Positions 1-11,114 of a stretch of DNA of 40,796 nt are shown piece by piece. Within the stretch, counting starts at the first letter, position 1, and every line of letters starts with the position of its first letter. The stretch is taken from contig BFEA01001239.1 in assembly GCA_003427395.1 (NCBI GenBank), positions 31,823 to 72,618 of the forward strand. The letters run 5' to 3'. Source of the DNA: Chara braunii. Lineage: Eukaryota; Streptophyta; Charophyceae; Charales; Characeae. Below the pieces are notes generated by a model, which saw nothing but the letters and a program-made list of their open reading frames with translations, made no database searches and was not told where the DNA came from. The position numbers were made by a program, and so were the translations under genes.

Positions 1-181
1 TGGGTCTCGCTCCACTACTCTAGACTCTCGAAGTTTCGAGAGTAACGCCTCGCTCCACTTACTCTAGAGTTTAACTCGTGAAAACACCCTTCGAGAGCTG
101 TCAGAAGGCGCTCTCGAAGGGCACTCTAGAGTAGTATAGAGTTCACAGCCTGCGACGCTCACGATTTCCAGCGTCCTCCTT

Positions 182-222
<41 letters not shown>

Positions 223-597
223 GGGCCCAGTGCCCAAGCCTGATATTATCGAGAAGAAGATTGAGGCCGGGGTCCTCACAGTCTACCCGGAGTGACCGAA
301 CCAAGCATGCTGAGAACGGGGCTCAGCATCCCTCATCTGATGATGCTCCTGCCGCCGCTCCTGCCTCTTTTTTTCGTGACTGTGCCTCCTGCCGCAACCT
401 TTAGAGCGAGCTGGCGCTGTCGTGTAGCGCTGTAGAAGGGCTGTCATGTAGCGCTGAGAAATTCGTGAGTGTTTCTTTAGTTCTTGAGTCTGGAGTAAGT
501 GGAGCGATGCCTCCTTTTTCATGAGCTCTAGACCTCTGACAGCTCGAGAAGCACTCACAATTTTTTTCGTGAGTCTAGAGTAGTGGAGTGAGACCCA
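1..597. repeat. Fold-back (MITE-like) element with long imperfect inverted ends
   Basis: The first ~24 bases (TGGGTCTCGCTCCACTACTC...) reappear inverted at about 574-597 with one mismatch. The similarity continues inwards imperfectly: GCTCCACTTACTC in the left arm at about 51-63 matches its inverse near 495-507, and GAGCTGTCAGA at about 96-106 matches its inverse near 535-545. Each arm is roughly 110-120 bp. The centre holds a 38-base T tract (about 184-218) and GC-richer unique DNA. There is no transposase. The element begins at or before the window edge, so its target duplication cannot be judged. Short ORFs here cross the arms and T tracts and are not genes. Confidence 0.65.
262..297 (+). 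repeat. Short dispersed module, copy 1
   Basis: A ~35-base stretch containing TTGAGGCCGGGGTCCTCACA and ending ACCCGGAGT recurs at 36962-36997, in both cases shortly downstream of a long T tract. The sequence can fold as TGAGG...CCTCA. It is probably the end of a short retroposed repeat. Two copies are too few to define its boundaries. Confidence 0.5.
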
Positions 598-714
598 TTG
601 TCCGCACAGACTTTTTTTTTTTTTTTTTCCATTTGGTAAGAAAACACTCAACTAGACATGTTCTGTCCTCGATCATGATGACATGTATGGGTAGAGTTCT
701 CACCTTGGGTAGGC

Positions 715-866
715 CGTGGGATGTCCCACTAGCAAGGAGGATTCTATTGAATGCCTGAATTTGGACGTGTTTATGGACACATGCACAGAATTGGGACTGG
801 TCTGCTTTTCTGCATCTCTACGTAAAACACATCCAGATTCAGGAGCTTAATAGAATCCTATAGTGG
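715..866. repeat. Fold-back element, CCTGAATCTGGACGTGTTT family, copy A
   Basis: The left arm at about 738-772 (AGGATTCTATTGAATGCCTG followed by AATTTGGACGTGTTT) is answered by an inverted arm at about 825-860 (AAAACACATCCAGATTCAGG, then TTAATAGAATCCT). The loop contains GCTTTTCTGCATCTCT, which also occurs in copy B. There is no coding capacity. Two more copies lie at 4238-4376 and 4525-4690, making this a non-autonomous inverted-repeat family of unknown superfamily. Confidence 0.6.
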
Positions 867-869
867 ACA

Positions 870-1420
870 GACGGAAGAAGAATGCCACCCACTGAAGGAA
901 CGACTATGTTGGTAGGTGCGTCCCTTAACAAAGTTGTGGTGATCCCCCGGGGGCGACGGCATCACCTGCCGAACCCAAACGGGTGTCACTGTAACCACAT
1001 GAAAAGACAAATGTTCAAATGCTACAGATTGTCCAGTACAGGTTGTAGTATGCTATGAAAAACCATGTGAGAGTTTTCCGGCTTATACAATTCAAAAGCG
1101 GCTGCCGTATGAACCAGGCCGGAGTGCCTGGATCATACGACATAGGCCGCCTTTAAAAAAAAAAAAAAAAAAAAAAAAACCATGTGAGAGAATTCCTAAA
1201 TGAAAAAAGCGAACCATTGACTACAATGACCACAGAAGCTCAAACCATGTGAGAGAATTCCTATCTGTGGTTGGTGGCTTCAAGCCTTCAACACAATGTT
1301 ACCAAAAAAAAAAAAAAAAAAAAAACCCCTTAGGAAAGAGAACAATCCATATCAAAATTATGTAATGAAGAAGATCAAACAATACATGCGGAAATGTGGT
1401 ATAATCCAAAGAGAGGCAAA
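870..1420. other. Non-coding stretch with A tracts
   Basis: No credible ORF. It holds two A tracts (about 1156-1180 and 1303-1325) and three short repeats of CCATGTGAGAG at about 1065, 1180 and 1245; the last two extend to CCATGTGAGAGAATTCCTA. These look like retroposon debris. Confidence 0.5.
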
Positions 1421-1910
1421 CTTAAGAGAAGCCACAGAAGCCCCTGGGGCGATGAACTGGAGCGCAGATGTTTGACAGTAATGTGTGTAAGGCCAGACTA
1501 TTTTTTATTTTTATTTTTTTTAAGTTCAACCTTGAAAACAGCAAAGTGGGCAGTTTGTCATGATGTGTCTGCACCGTCACCAGGTCCCGACAGCTGTACC
1601 AAAGAGCCAGGAATTTTTTGATCGATCTTGGCTGAAACCCCCTGTTCTGTACTGTCAGCGACCAATCTGTAGAGAGCATCAGCTTTATAGCATATTTCAC
1701 CTCGGCGCGTACCATCGGGTGGATGAGTTTCTCCCCTCTGTATTTTGCTGAAATTCCTGAGATTCCATAGGGTCCACAGAATATCCCCCCCCTGGGGACT
1801 CTTCCGCAGAATATTATGCAAGGGCAGTATCCATCTTTCCGCGCCTGGCAGCGATTCCTAGGAGGGCAAAGTCATCCAGCCAGTGTGTCGCAGCTCGAGG
1901 GATGGTTCTG
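1421..1910 (-). pseudogene. LINE ORF2 C-terminal fragment (decayed)
   Basis: Two minus-strand frames (1821-1558 and 1715-1422) join across a frameshift near 1700 to give a protein matching the fragment at 3362-3790. Shared landmarks are ILWTLWNLRN against ILWTFWTLRN, AEVKYAIKLMLSTDW against AEVKYGIKQAMQADW, and a following RGF/KGF segment. Tryptophan-rich ILW..W..RN motifs are typical of the region after the zinc-binding zf-RVT domain in plant L1-type LINEs. No RT or endonuclease domain is present. The fragment ends in low-complexity T/A-rich DNA near 1500. That it is LINE-derived rests on this motif type and on the paired copy. Confidence 0.5.
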
Positions 1911-3361
1911 GCAGAATTACCAAACTAGTAATACTAAATTAATAATGAATTCTGAGGTTCTGTTTGAAAAATAAATAAATAAATAAAATAATAATAATAA
2001 TGAATTACCAAAAAAAAAAAGAAACAAAAGGTGATAATGAAAAATTACCACGGCCTGCCAGATCAAGGACAGTATCCTAGTAAAGTTGTTACCTTATTAA
2101 AAAAAAAAAAAAAAAAAAAGATGGTGGGCCATCACTGTTCCTTCCCTGACTAGCTTACCTGTGGACACAGTTGCCCCCCGTATCAGGCCTCGTGCCTCCG
2201 TGGCTTATTTAATATTTACTGATTAAATTTTATGTTTCTATTAAATTTGGACCATATCATTTCAGCTCTATTTATGCGTGTCATCCCCGCAGAGGGACTG
2301 TGGCGGCTTATGACGTCTGACGAGGGAGGTTCTGACAAAAGGTGACACCTTTTCCTTTCTTTCTTAGGCCATACTCACACTAGGATGTTTGCTCCTCGCT
2401 TCTGGACGCGATTGCCGTCAGATACATCCAGGTCTGGCCGTAATTGGTGGTAGGTACGTTTAGGAAAAGGCAGGTACCTTTAGGAAACTGCTTGCGTGAG
2501 TGTACTGTTAGCATCAGAGGTACCCGTGGCACTGCCACTCTAGTCTCCTATTCTGACAAACAGAATGTACCTGACAAACACAATGTACCTGCAGTTCTTG
2601 AAGAGGGTCTTTTTTTTTTTCCCACAAGAAGATCAACTTAAAAAAAAAAGAAAAAGATCAACTTCCATGAAGAGGGTTTTTTTGGGAAAAAAAAAGAAAA
2701 AAAAGAAAAGGGTCTTCTCTCTTAGTCATCCTTGTCCTTACAGCCTCTTCATTGAAAAGAAAAGAGAAAAAGAAAAAAGGAAATGGAAATGATCAGTCAG
2801 TGAATCTTTTTTTTTTTTTTTTTTGGGGGGGGAAAGTCATTGAATCCATCAACTCAATCAAATTGTTTTTTTTTTGTCTTTTTTTAAAATACTTTGGACA
2901 GTTTCTCGATTTATGTGCGTCATCCTTGCGCAGAGCCGTTCCATTTTTATTTTTTTATGTATTTTTTATTTTTTTATTTTTTTACCAGAAGAAAGGCATC
3001 ATTCCATTATATGCCAGAAAACGGGTCTGGCGTCCCGTACATATAAACCACAGCCATACAGGGCTGGGAAAAGCACTCCCGACCAATCCAATCCCCAACT
3101 GCAGCCAAAAAACCAGGCAACGTTGGCGGCCGTTTACAACAATCGGCCATATCCTAGTTCCCCCTATCAAACCGTAACGTAATGCTACACCTCTATTACT
3201 CTGCAAATCTACAAAGTATCAGCTTGATCACAGAAAACCTCTATGTACAGCTATCAACCGTATGTGACTGTCTTATAGTAACTGTGGCTGTGTACAGCAA
3301 TCAACCGTGTCATTATCCTACACCTCTGTAATTATACAAATGTACAAACCTGTGTAATAAA
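1911..3361. other. Low-complexity and A/T-tract-rich non-coding DNA
   Basis: It contains (AATA)n and (AAT)n runs at about 1970-2000, A tracts at about 2012 and 2098-2119, A-rich purine DNA at 2640-2790, and T tracts at 2807-2825 and 2865-2890. ORFs crossing these are lysine/phenylalanine low-complexity readings of the tracts. No gene or clear element boundary is seen. Confidence 0.5.
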
Positions 3362-3790
3362 TCACAGGAAAAATCCGGAAAAAAACAAAGAAGGCGATCG
3401 ACCCGGGGGACAGTCCACAGATGCAAGTCCCGAAAAAGCACCCCATCGTGTAGTGAAAAGCTGCATTGCCTTTCTGGTAAACCCTTTCCGCTGTACTCTA
3501 TGCTCCCAGTCGGCCTGCATCGCTTGTTTAATGCCATATTTGACCTCTGCTGGGATCATTGGTGGCGTCAGCTTGTCTCCACGTCTGGTTGCTGAGTTTC
3601 TGAGTGTCCAAAAGGTCCACAGTATTGCACCTCTGAGTCTGAGTGTCTCTTCCGCGTATGTGTAACGTTGTGAAAAAGGTGTTCGTCTTGCTGCAGTTCT
3701 CATCAGTATGAAGTGGTCTGTCCATGTGGGCTCAGGTGCAATTCTACTCTGAGTCAACTCCAAAAAGCGGGCCAAAACATCTCATCCAGC
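3362..3790 (-). pseudogene. LINE ORF2 C-terminal fragment, second copy
   Basis: A 137-residue minus-strand frame (3775-3362) contains ILWTFWTLRN, then AEVKYGIKQAMQADW, then KGFTRKAMQLF. It pairs with the 1421-1910 fragment over about 80 residues, with the order of motifs kept. Upstream on the same strand (to about 4070) a different frame may carry more of the same protein, so a frameshift near 3780 is likely. It is the C-terminal tail of an L1-like ORF2, without its catalytic domains. Function is inferred only from resemblance to the tryptophan-rich end of LINE proteins. Confidence 0.5.
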
Positions 3791-4237
3791 AGCACCAACG
3801 CGCCAATGGCAAGGGAGGAGCGTAATCAGTCGATCCGTCGTCCCCAACACAGGCACAGCACCCCAATTGTCGATGCCAAACACCCCAACCTTCCATTCCA
3901 CCGTCGATCAGGCATACACCAAGCACTTCATCAGCATCATCTGGCTCGGTCGAAATCATCCCCCAACTCTTGGGTTCCGTATCTGAAACCAGGGGACTGC
4001 GCCCCGGATTGGTTGATAATTCTGGTATAACAGCGACGTCCAGATCCCGCCCGCTGACTGTCCCCACATCACTCTCCTATCCCTCCACAGTTAACGGACG
4101 TCCCCAAGGACAACTCGAGCAAATTGGATAATACCATGTTTTTCTTTTTCTTCTCAAAAAAAAAAAAACAAAAAAAAAAAACAAACAAAGGCTGATGACC
4201 TTGAGATATCTATCATGTTTGAGCTGACCCGCCCCAG

Positions 4238-4376
4238 GGCGAGGTCACACTAACAACGAGGACTGGATTGAGCGCCTGAATCTAGACTTGTTTGTGGCTG
4301 CTTTTCTGCATCTCTGGTTAAAACACGCCCAGATTCAGGATATTTATCCAATACTCCTTGCTGGTGGTACCTCGCC
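4238..4376. repeat. Fold-back element, CCTGAATCTGGACGTGTTT family, copy B
   Basis: The left arm (about 4238-4292; GGCGAGGTCACACTAACAAC, then GCGCCTGAATCTAGACTTG) is answered by an inverted arm (about 4319-4376; AAAACACGCCCAGATTCAGG ... TACCTCGCC). Arms are about 55 bp with roughly 75% identity. The loop keeps GCTTTTCTGCATCTCT as in copy A. No ORF. Confidence 0.6.
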
Positions 4377-4524
4377 GCAGGTAAGTCAGAACTATTTGAT
4401 TCTCTTCATCTAATTGCATGTCTCAACCAAGCCAGGCCCGCCGGTACCGCTGGGTCCCTTTTTGTTTCTTTGGGGGGTTAACAAACAAAAACCACTGCCA
4501 CAGAATGGTGCCTCTCCTGTTCCT

Positions 4525-4690
4525 CTATAGAAATCCTGAATCTGGCTATGTTTTATGCAGAGATACAGAAAAGCAGTTCTATCTATACAGAAAAGCAGTT
4601 CTATCTCGATTTCCTGCTCCTGTCCTCAAACACGTCCAGATTCAGGCATTCAATCTGATGCTCTTTGCTAATGGGACCACGGCCCTGATG
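4525..4690. repeat. Fold-back element, CCTGAATCTGGACGTGTTT family, copy C
   Basis: The left arm near 4530 (CCTGAATCTGGCTATGTTTT) and the right arm near 4630-4675 (ACACGTCCAGATTCAGGCAT, then GCTAATGGGACCAC) are inverted relative to each other. Between them CAGAAAAGCAGTTCTATCT is tandemly duplicated. The right end resembles the left end of copy A (GTCCCACTAGCAAGGAG), supporting one family. Confidence 0.5.
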
Positions 4691-5360
4691 CCTCCAGCAA
4701 AAGAGGTACCCCTTTTAAACTTTTTTTGGGGCGGCTACTTTGATCATAGTTCTCTTGATACCTCTGATCCGCATTAGTGGGGTCTTTGGCCAAATTATAC
4801 GGGTACCAGTGTGAGCGTGAGTTGGTTGTGTGTGGTGTGTGGGAGAGTGTTGCCCTTAGACACTGCTATTATTCAATGGGGGGTGGGGGACGATGAAAAG
4901 GGAGGCGCAGCTACTGGCAAAATGCTCCGGTCTTTCCATCAGCCGGGACACCACCGGCGGCCCCAACCCTGCACCCTAAACCACTAGGAAAGGGGCAACA
5001 TGCAATACCACTTTCATCATGAGTGGTAGCTATGCTTGCAGGGGTTCCCTCTATATAGCCTTAGGATTAGTGGTGAGTAGGTAGTGAAAGGTGAAAGAAT
5101 TGGAGAGGAGAATATTATTATAGTGTAGTATAGTCGTTGGCGGGGAAAGGGGATGAAAGCGATACATGCATGGAAAAGGTAAGAACAAGGGTAGGGGGCT
5201 CCAGAGTGCGAGGCTGCTTAAAACCTAAGTCCACAATTTATCCTACAATAAGTTTAGGAACGTCGTATGTGTGTCTTCTCAAAGTTTTTAGGAGAAGGCA
5301 GCAAATTAAAAAAAAAAAAGAGTTTTGGATGGTTGTTTCCATAGGGACGCTAGCTCAGTC
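4691..5360. other. Non-coding stretch
   Basis: No supported gene. The sequence is G-rich in places (about 4875-4890) and lacks long internal repeats. An ORF reading through the following minisatellite is not protein-like. Confidence 0.4.
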
Positions 5361-5361
5361 A

Positions 5362-5451
5362 CAATCTCAAAATCTCCAAATCTCCAAATCTCCAAATCTC
5401 CAAATCTCAAAATCTCAAAATCTCAAAATCTTCAAATCTCCAAATCACAAA
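5362..5451. repeat. 9-bp minisatellite (AAATCTCCA/AAATCTCAA)n
   Basis: About nine to ten tandem 9-mers, alternating between CTCCA and CTCAA endings and finishing with an AAATCACAA unit. The AAATCACAA unit is the complement of the TTTTGTGAT 9-mer repeated at about 20381-20399 and 20484-20528, so the two distant arrays share period and sequence. Confidence 0.8.
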
Positions 5452-5540
5452 ATGTGTGTAGGTACAAGTATTCTGTTGGTTGGCGATTGGAAAGTCCAAC
5501 ATAGATCATGCAGCTACAAATCTTCATTTCTGAAGACTTA

Positions 5541-5708
5541 GGGTCTCGCCACACGGCACACGAAACGAAAACGAAACGAGTGCATCTGCCCACGAAAGGT
5601 GGCAAAATACACTCTTTACTATTGATAGCAAACCGATGAACCTGGCCATTTTCTGTGGGAAGATACATTTGTTTCGTTTTTTGTTTCGTGTGCCGTGCAG
5701 CTAGGCCC
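5541..5708. mobile_element. Harbinger/Tourist-like MITE with TTA target duplication
   Basis: The left end GGGTCTCGCCACACGGCACA continues into CGAAACGAAAACGAAACGAG. The right end, read inverted, is GGGCCTAGCTGCACGGCACA followed by CGAAACAAAAAACGAAACAA. The arms run for about 58 bp. TTA lies immediately outside both ends (5538-5540 and 5709-5711). A 3-bp TTA/TAA duplication with a GGG(C/T)C-type terminus is characteristic of PIF/Harbinger elements. At 168 bp with no ORF it is non-autonomous. A second copy of the right-end sequence (CCGTGCAGCTAGGCCA) lies at about 5737-5752, directly beside the poly(T) of the next element. Confidence 0.75.
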
Positions 5709-5752
5709 TTAGACCAGCCATGAGACCAAACTGTTACCGTGCAGCTAGGCCA

Positions 5753-6130
5753 TTTTTTTTTTTTCCAACATGCCCCCACCAGTGTTAGTGGTGCTGATAA
5801 GAGCAGACACCACTAACACCTTGGGAGAGGCTCCATCTATTGGTGGGGAGCATCACCTGCTGGGAAACGGAACCAGCGTCCCATATACAGATTGAATTTG
5901 CAGCATGTCAGAAAAAGTCAGAAAAGGAACCATTTGGGAAAGTCCTGCCAGCATTGATTACCCTGGCATCCAGGGGATTGACTGAGCAGGAGGTAGGGGA
6001 GGGGGGATCCTCTTCGCCTTGGGACCGGCGCCAGATGCCTACTGTAACTCACGAGTTCCTCCCTCCCCCCACCCAGTCTGAAATGTCGCTTCCCAGCGTG
6101 CAATAAAAACTGTTCCTTCATGTGTGTTGT
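5753..6130 (-). repeat. Family-1 LINE 3'UTR with three-hairpin tail (tail copy T1)
   Basis: On the minus strand the segment carries TCAATCCCCTGGATGCCAGG, then GGGACGCTGGTTCCGTTTCC, then three hairpins and poly(A). The third hairpin has a perfect 12-bp stem: GTGTTAGTGGTG (plus strand 5782-5793) with CACCACTAACAC (5808-5819). Near-identical tails follow the ORF2 remnants at 15.2 kb and 38.9 kb, so this is the LINE 3' end and not an unrelated insertion. Confidence 0.75.
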
Positions 6131-6229
6131 CATGCGTGTCTCCAGAGTGGTGCCCGGTCACCGGAGGCTGGGAAGGCTCAGAAAATGACTAGTGCGAAGG
6201 CACTGTTTTGAAGGAAGTGAGAGACTGAC

Positions 6230-6400
6230 ATTTGAAGGGATTGAAAGAGGTGACTGTTAAGAGGCCTCAACGAAAAACAGAGAAAATTCCAATAAAACAA
6301 AAGGAAAAGGAGAAAAAAGGAAAGAAAAAGGAAAGAAAAAAGAAGGAAAGAAAAAGGAAAAGAAAAGAGAGAAAAGAAAAGAAAAAAAAAAAACCACTAC
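6230..6400. repeat. Purine-rich low-complexity tract
   Basis: (GAAA/GGAAA)n DNA on the plus strand, lying between the LINE ORF2 stop and the recognisable 3'UTR. Lysine-rich ORFs over it are artefacts. It may be an expansion inside the 3'UTR or an insertion. Confidence 0.7.
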
Positions 6401-6437
6401 AGATGATGAAGGGATAAAAAAGGAAGAAAAGGAGGGA

Positions 6438-9400
6438 TCAGTCCGTTATTGCCTCAACTAGGGCGAGTGGGTGTGGAGGGAAAGGGTCTGGGAAGTCAGA
6501 TGGGGGGCGCATTGGGAAAGTGGGTTTTATATTTGTCCAGTCGTTAAGGATCAGACGATAGTCCCTGCATTCCGCTCTTCCCTGCGGTTGCCCTTCGTCT
6601 TTATCTCCCCCCCATTCCACTTTCGCTATCCATCCTCCCCTGTCTCCTCCTAACCAGGCTTTGCAGAACGAGGAAAGTGCTCGCTTGATGTCTGTGTGTG
6701 TCTGAAAGAGGTCCAGTTGGGGTTTCAAATCCTGCCATCTCCTCGTTATCTCCATGTTTATCTGCTGTTGGATCTGTTCAGTTACTTCTGGCCTTTCCAC
6801 CCTCACCCCTTCTATTGCCAGGAGGCATCTTTGCCACCAAAGTCCCCATAGGATTGCTTTTCGTCCCAGTTTAAACATATTCTCCACGAAATCAGATGCC
6901 TCCTGGACCTGTGGCCAGTAGCCTGTGAGTATGGCCCTCCATGACCATGGCCATGGCGGAGCAAGGACCATCTTTCTCCATATTCTGTCCCACCATCGCC
7001 ATGTCAGTTTCGCCGTGGGGCATTGCATGAAGACGTGCTCTATGGTTTCTGCCCACGTGCTTGGCGGGAAGGCTTGCAAGCATCGCGGGTACCAGGGTAA
7101 GGCTTGTCCCTTCTGTTCCAGATTTGTGTGATCAATCAGCCAGTTCATCGTAGGAAGGCAGCGATGAGCTATCTGCCATTGTAAAGAGGTGATTTTTGCT
7201 GGTTTTGCTTTTCGTTCTTGGAACCAGGGAATTGGTGTGAGGAGTGAGCGGTCTACATTTAGATGTTTTGCCCATCTATCGTTTATCACGTCTCTCAATG
7301 GTCTCTTAGGTCTGAGCATTTTGTAAGTGGATTTGACAGTCAATTTGTGGAGACTGATCTTCTTTGTGGGGCCTATCCTTCGCCCTGTCGGTTTCCACTC
7401 CCATTCCACTGGGTCCTAAGGTAATTCTTGTATTCCAATGGATGGTTGGAAAGCCCGGGCTTCCTCCCCCTCTCCCTGAACTCGTACCCGGAATATTTCC
7501 GTCTTGTCCATCCAGATGAAAGGGTCCCGACTACCCCGTAAGGAGCCTGATCGACGAAGTGCAAATCTTTCTACTAGTGCAACCTCGGGTCCCACCCCAT
7601 GTACTCGCCCGATGTGTCCGGGATCTCCTTTGAGCCCGACCTAGTCTCCTTCCTTCAATGAGGGTCCTTTTCTCAGTTTCCTGTACCATGGAAGTGGTAT
7701 TCTTTCAATGAGTTTTTCCAGATTTTGTGCGACATGGTGATAGTGTTTGAGTGTGAGGCGTAGTTCCTCTGCTATTTTCCAGTCTTTTCACTCTTTGTTC
7801 CATATGTCTCCTATTCTGATTACCCCTTGTTTTACCCGCCCTTTCCACGGGGATGCTGAGCTGTTCATCACTTGTCCCTGCCTATCTGTAAGCCATCGGT
7901 TCCCGAAGAGGGGTTGACGAAAAACCTCCTCCCACCGGTCCGGGGGTGGCCTTTCCGGGGGGGGGAGTTGTCGCCAGCTCTTCAACAATGAGGGTCAAAA
8001 TTGGTCCATGGCTCCATTTTGGTTCCTTCCTCTGTTCGGCCACTTTCTTGGGATTTTCCAGTAACGATCCTCTAACCATGTCAGAGGGTGGACTCCGGGG
8101 GGGGCAGGGGGTGCTAGGCGTGCCAGGTGTTCTAGGGCCAGGGGTTGCCAGGGATTGTCCATGGCAAAGATGAGTTTCCTAATCCATTGGAGTCGCAGGG
8201 CTTGTGTTTGTACTGTCGGGTCTACTATTCCCAGTCCCCCTGCACTCTTAGGTTGGATAACCGAGTCCCAGGCAACCCTGCTGATGACGTTTTGTAGGTC
8301 GCCATCTCCTCGCCATAAGAAAGCTGCCACCTTCTCGCACCGCTTGTTTGCTTAAGGGCCAGACAAGGGATTTGTACCACAGTGATGCAAAAATCACATT
8401 ATTTATTACCAGCACCCTGCCCAAGAGGGATGAAAATTTCTTTCCCCAATTTGCTAATTTGGTCAAGGCCGGAGAGGTGATTCATTCATCGTTTGTTGGT
8501 GGACAACCTGCTGTCGTCATCACAACCCCTAAGATTCTAAGTGGGGCCTCCAGTGGGAGCCATGCAATGTGCGGGGTTTCTGGAGGGCGTCCCCCTTGAG
8601 AGTGGATCCACCAACCTTGCGTTTTGTTTCCCCAATTTACTGTCATGTCCGAGACCGGAGAAAACCGTTCCATCAAGCGTTCGATCTCCTCCATGTTCTC
8701 AGTCGTGGCGTCCACCATAATCGTGAGGTCATCAGCAAAAAAGGAGCAAACTGGGATCACTTCTTCCGGAATGTGAGTTATTTTAATTCTAGAAATGTCC
8801 TTGTTATGGCGAAGATTTGCCGATAAGGCTTCCATGATGATTAGGAAAAGAAAGGGTGCTATCGGGTCTCCCTCGCGTACCGAACGTTCTAATTTTACAG
8901 GGGGGGGTCAGTGATCCATTGATTTGGACGCTTGTGGTGGCAGTGTGGTGGAGGATGCGTACCCATCGCTTGAACATTGGCCCAAAATTCATTTTCTGAA
9001 GGCATCTGTCCAGAAAGACCCAGTCCACATGGTCATATGCTTTTTCAAAGTCTATAAACACCAATGCAGCATTTTGGTGTTGTTGCCTGGTTAATTGGAG
9101 AACCTCATGCACCAATAATATATTTTCCTGAATGTTCCTATTTTGTATGAAACCTGTTTGCGCAGGGTGTATGATGTCCTCCATTACCGTGATCATTCTG
9201 TTGGCCAGTGCCTTGGACAACAGTTTGTAGGTTACCGTGAGTAGAGTGATTGGCCTGTAATTACGTATGTTCATTTTGTCGCCCTTTTTGTAAAGTAAGG
9301 AGAGTACTCCCTTACCTACCATCTCCCCCATGTCCTCTGCGTTCCACACATCAGTGTAGAAATCCATCAGGTCCTGACTCAGGGTATCCCACATTGTTTC

Positions 9401-10990
9401 CCAAAATTCTTTGGGAAAGCCATCTATTCCGAGCGTCTTATCCTCCTCCATTTGCATAAGGGTCGTCCAAATCTCTGATTTAGAGAGGGGGGCTTCGAGG
9501 CACTCTCGTTTGGCCTGGGAGAGGGATCTGTCCATTGGTGCCAAAAAGTCCTCTATCATTTGATGACGAGTTTCCTCTGCTGTAATCGAGATGTGTGTCG
9601 CGAATAAATCTTTGTAGAAATCTCGGGCTATTTTCATGCATCTTGCCGTTGTCCGAGCGGGTGATGCCTCATCTTCTTCCGGGTCGTATAGAGCCTCGAT
9701 GGTCGTTCTCTTCGCTTTTACTGGTGCGATCCAAAAAAATTGTGCGTTCATTGCTCCCTGGGTTCTGTGCTTTGAAAGTTTGGCTCGGATTCTCGTGCCC
9801 TGCCAGCGGTATTGTGCTTGACTCAACAATTTTTCTTTCAAAATTTGAATACGGTTGTTCCCCTCTTGATCAAGGGGCTCCTGTTCATACGGGAGTTCCT
9901 GCTGCTCCAATTCCAAGGGTTGAGTCATAGTTTCTATTTCTTGCTGGTTCGTTTGTGCTGCCAGAAGTTTGGCAAATTCCTTGTTTTTTTTGGTGAGAAA
10001 GATAAGACCGTTATTAAACCAAGTAATGTGAGATTCCAGTTCCGGGCGTCGCTCCCTCCAGAAATTCCAGGCATGCCTAAGGTACTATTTGAAGGATTTT
10101 AGATGTAACAGAGACGTGTTAAGTTTGTAATAACCAGGCCCGCGATCGGGTTTTTTACGAAAGGTCAGTGTGGTCATGCACATCTTGTGGTCCAAACCCG
10201 GAAAGGGGCTTAAGGGAAGAATTGCCGCTGTGGTCAAAGCCCCTTCCAGTGTCTCAGCCATGAGAATCAGGTCTATTCGAGATTTTGACAACCTAGTTGG
10301 GTCGTTGTTTCTGATACAGGAGAAGACCCGTTCCGTAGGGTATAGGCGTCTGAAAGAGTCAAAAAGGGAAAGGGTGTCACATAGGTTCCCTAGCATCCGT
10401 TCATCCTCTTCCACGTTCCCCACTGTGGATTGGGGGACCCTCCAGCGGTCAAGCCACCTGTCAGGGGCGACGTTGAAATCCCCAGCCAGGATTAGGGGGA
10501 TATCGGGGTGTGTTTTGGCTGAAATCTTTTCTAGGAAGGCCCTGCGCTCCTGTACTGAGTTAGGCGCATATATGCACATGATGTGTACCACCTCTAGTTC
10601 TATTATTCCTAATATGGACACCCATCTCCCCTCCTCTTTGTCTGTCTCCCATTGGATCACTTCCAGCCTTGAGTCTGGAGGGACCCATATTGCCACCCCT
10701 GCTCGTCCCGGTCCCGGGGAAAAGGCCTGATATGATTGGTAGGGCCAAACGAATTTGAGGGCCCTGCGGTGGTTTGGCGTGTCCATTAGATGTGTCTCCT
10801 GTACACATATCACGTCTGGCCAGGACCTCCCTCCCACCCCTCGTAAAATGTCCCATATTGCTTTAGTTTTGTCTTGACAGGTGGAAGCCAAACCATTTAC
10901 GTTGATGAATTTGAGATCCAAATCTGTCGTTTGTAAGATTCTTTTCCATGCCGGGTTCCTGCCATACAGCGTTGCCACCCAGTCTGTCAT
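6438..10990 (-). pseudogene. LINE family 1 ORF2: endonuclease-reverse transcriptase
   Basis: The N-terminal APE-type endonuclease (10990-10085) shows FINVNGL, the QETHL glutamate, CIYAPN, AGDFNVAP, RIDLIL and a final DHK. Reverse transcriptase motifs follow: NYRPITLL, QTGFIQNRNI, the first catalytic Asp in FIDFEKAYDHVDW, REGDPIAPFLF, then FFADDLTIM. The C-terminus (to 6438) is tryptophan-rich with a zf-RVT-like Cys/His patch (HVFMQCP). About 1,500 codons match a full L1-type ORF2. Breaks: an in-frame TAG at 10085-10087 with clear protein on both sides; a one-base frameshift at the 7-G run near 8902-8908; TGA at about 8480; a frameshift near 8335; and several stops at 7995 and below. The enzyme copies element RNA at nicked DNA in the nucleus. 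This copy is dead. Confidence 0.85.
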
Positions 10991-11087
10991 GTTGTTTTTA
11001 TCTGCCCCTTTCGCTGTTATCGTAGTTTAATTAGAGTACTGTGTTTTGACTGTCTTTCCTTTCCTTTCTTTTTTCTCTTTTTTTGTT

Positions 11088-11108
11088 GGGGGGGGGGGGG
11101 GGGGGGGG
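11088..11108 (+). repeat. G homopolymer (about 21 bases)
   Basis: It lies in the ORF1-ORF2 spacer of the family-1 LINE. Such runs are error-prone in assembly, so its length is not reliable. Confidence 0.85.
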
Positions 11109-11114
11109 AGCAAC

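Noticed and set aside
9636-9930. Plus-strand ORFs opposite the LINE RT
   Set aside because: Shadow frames of the minus-strand ORF2 with no motif of their own.
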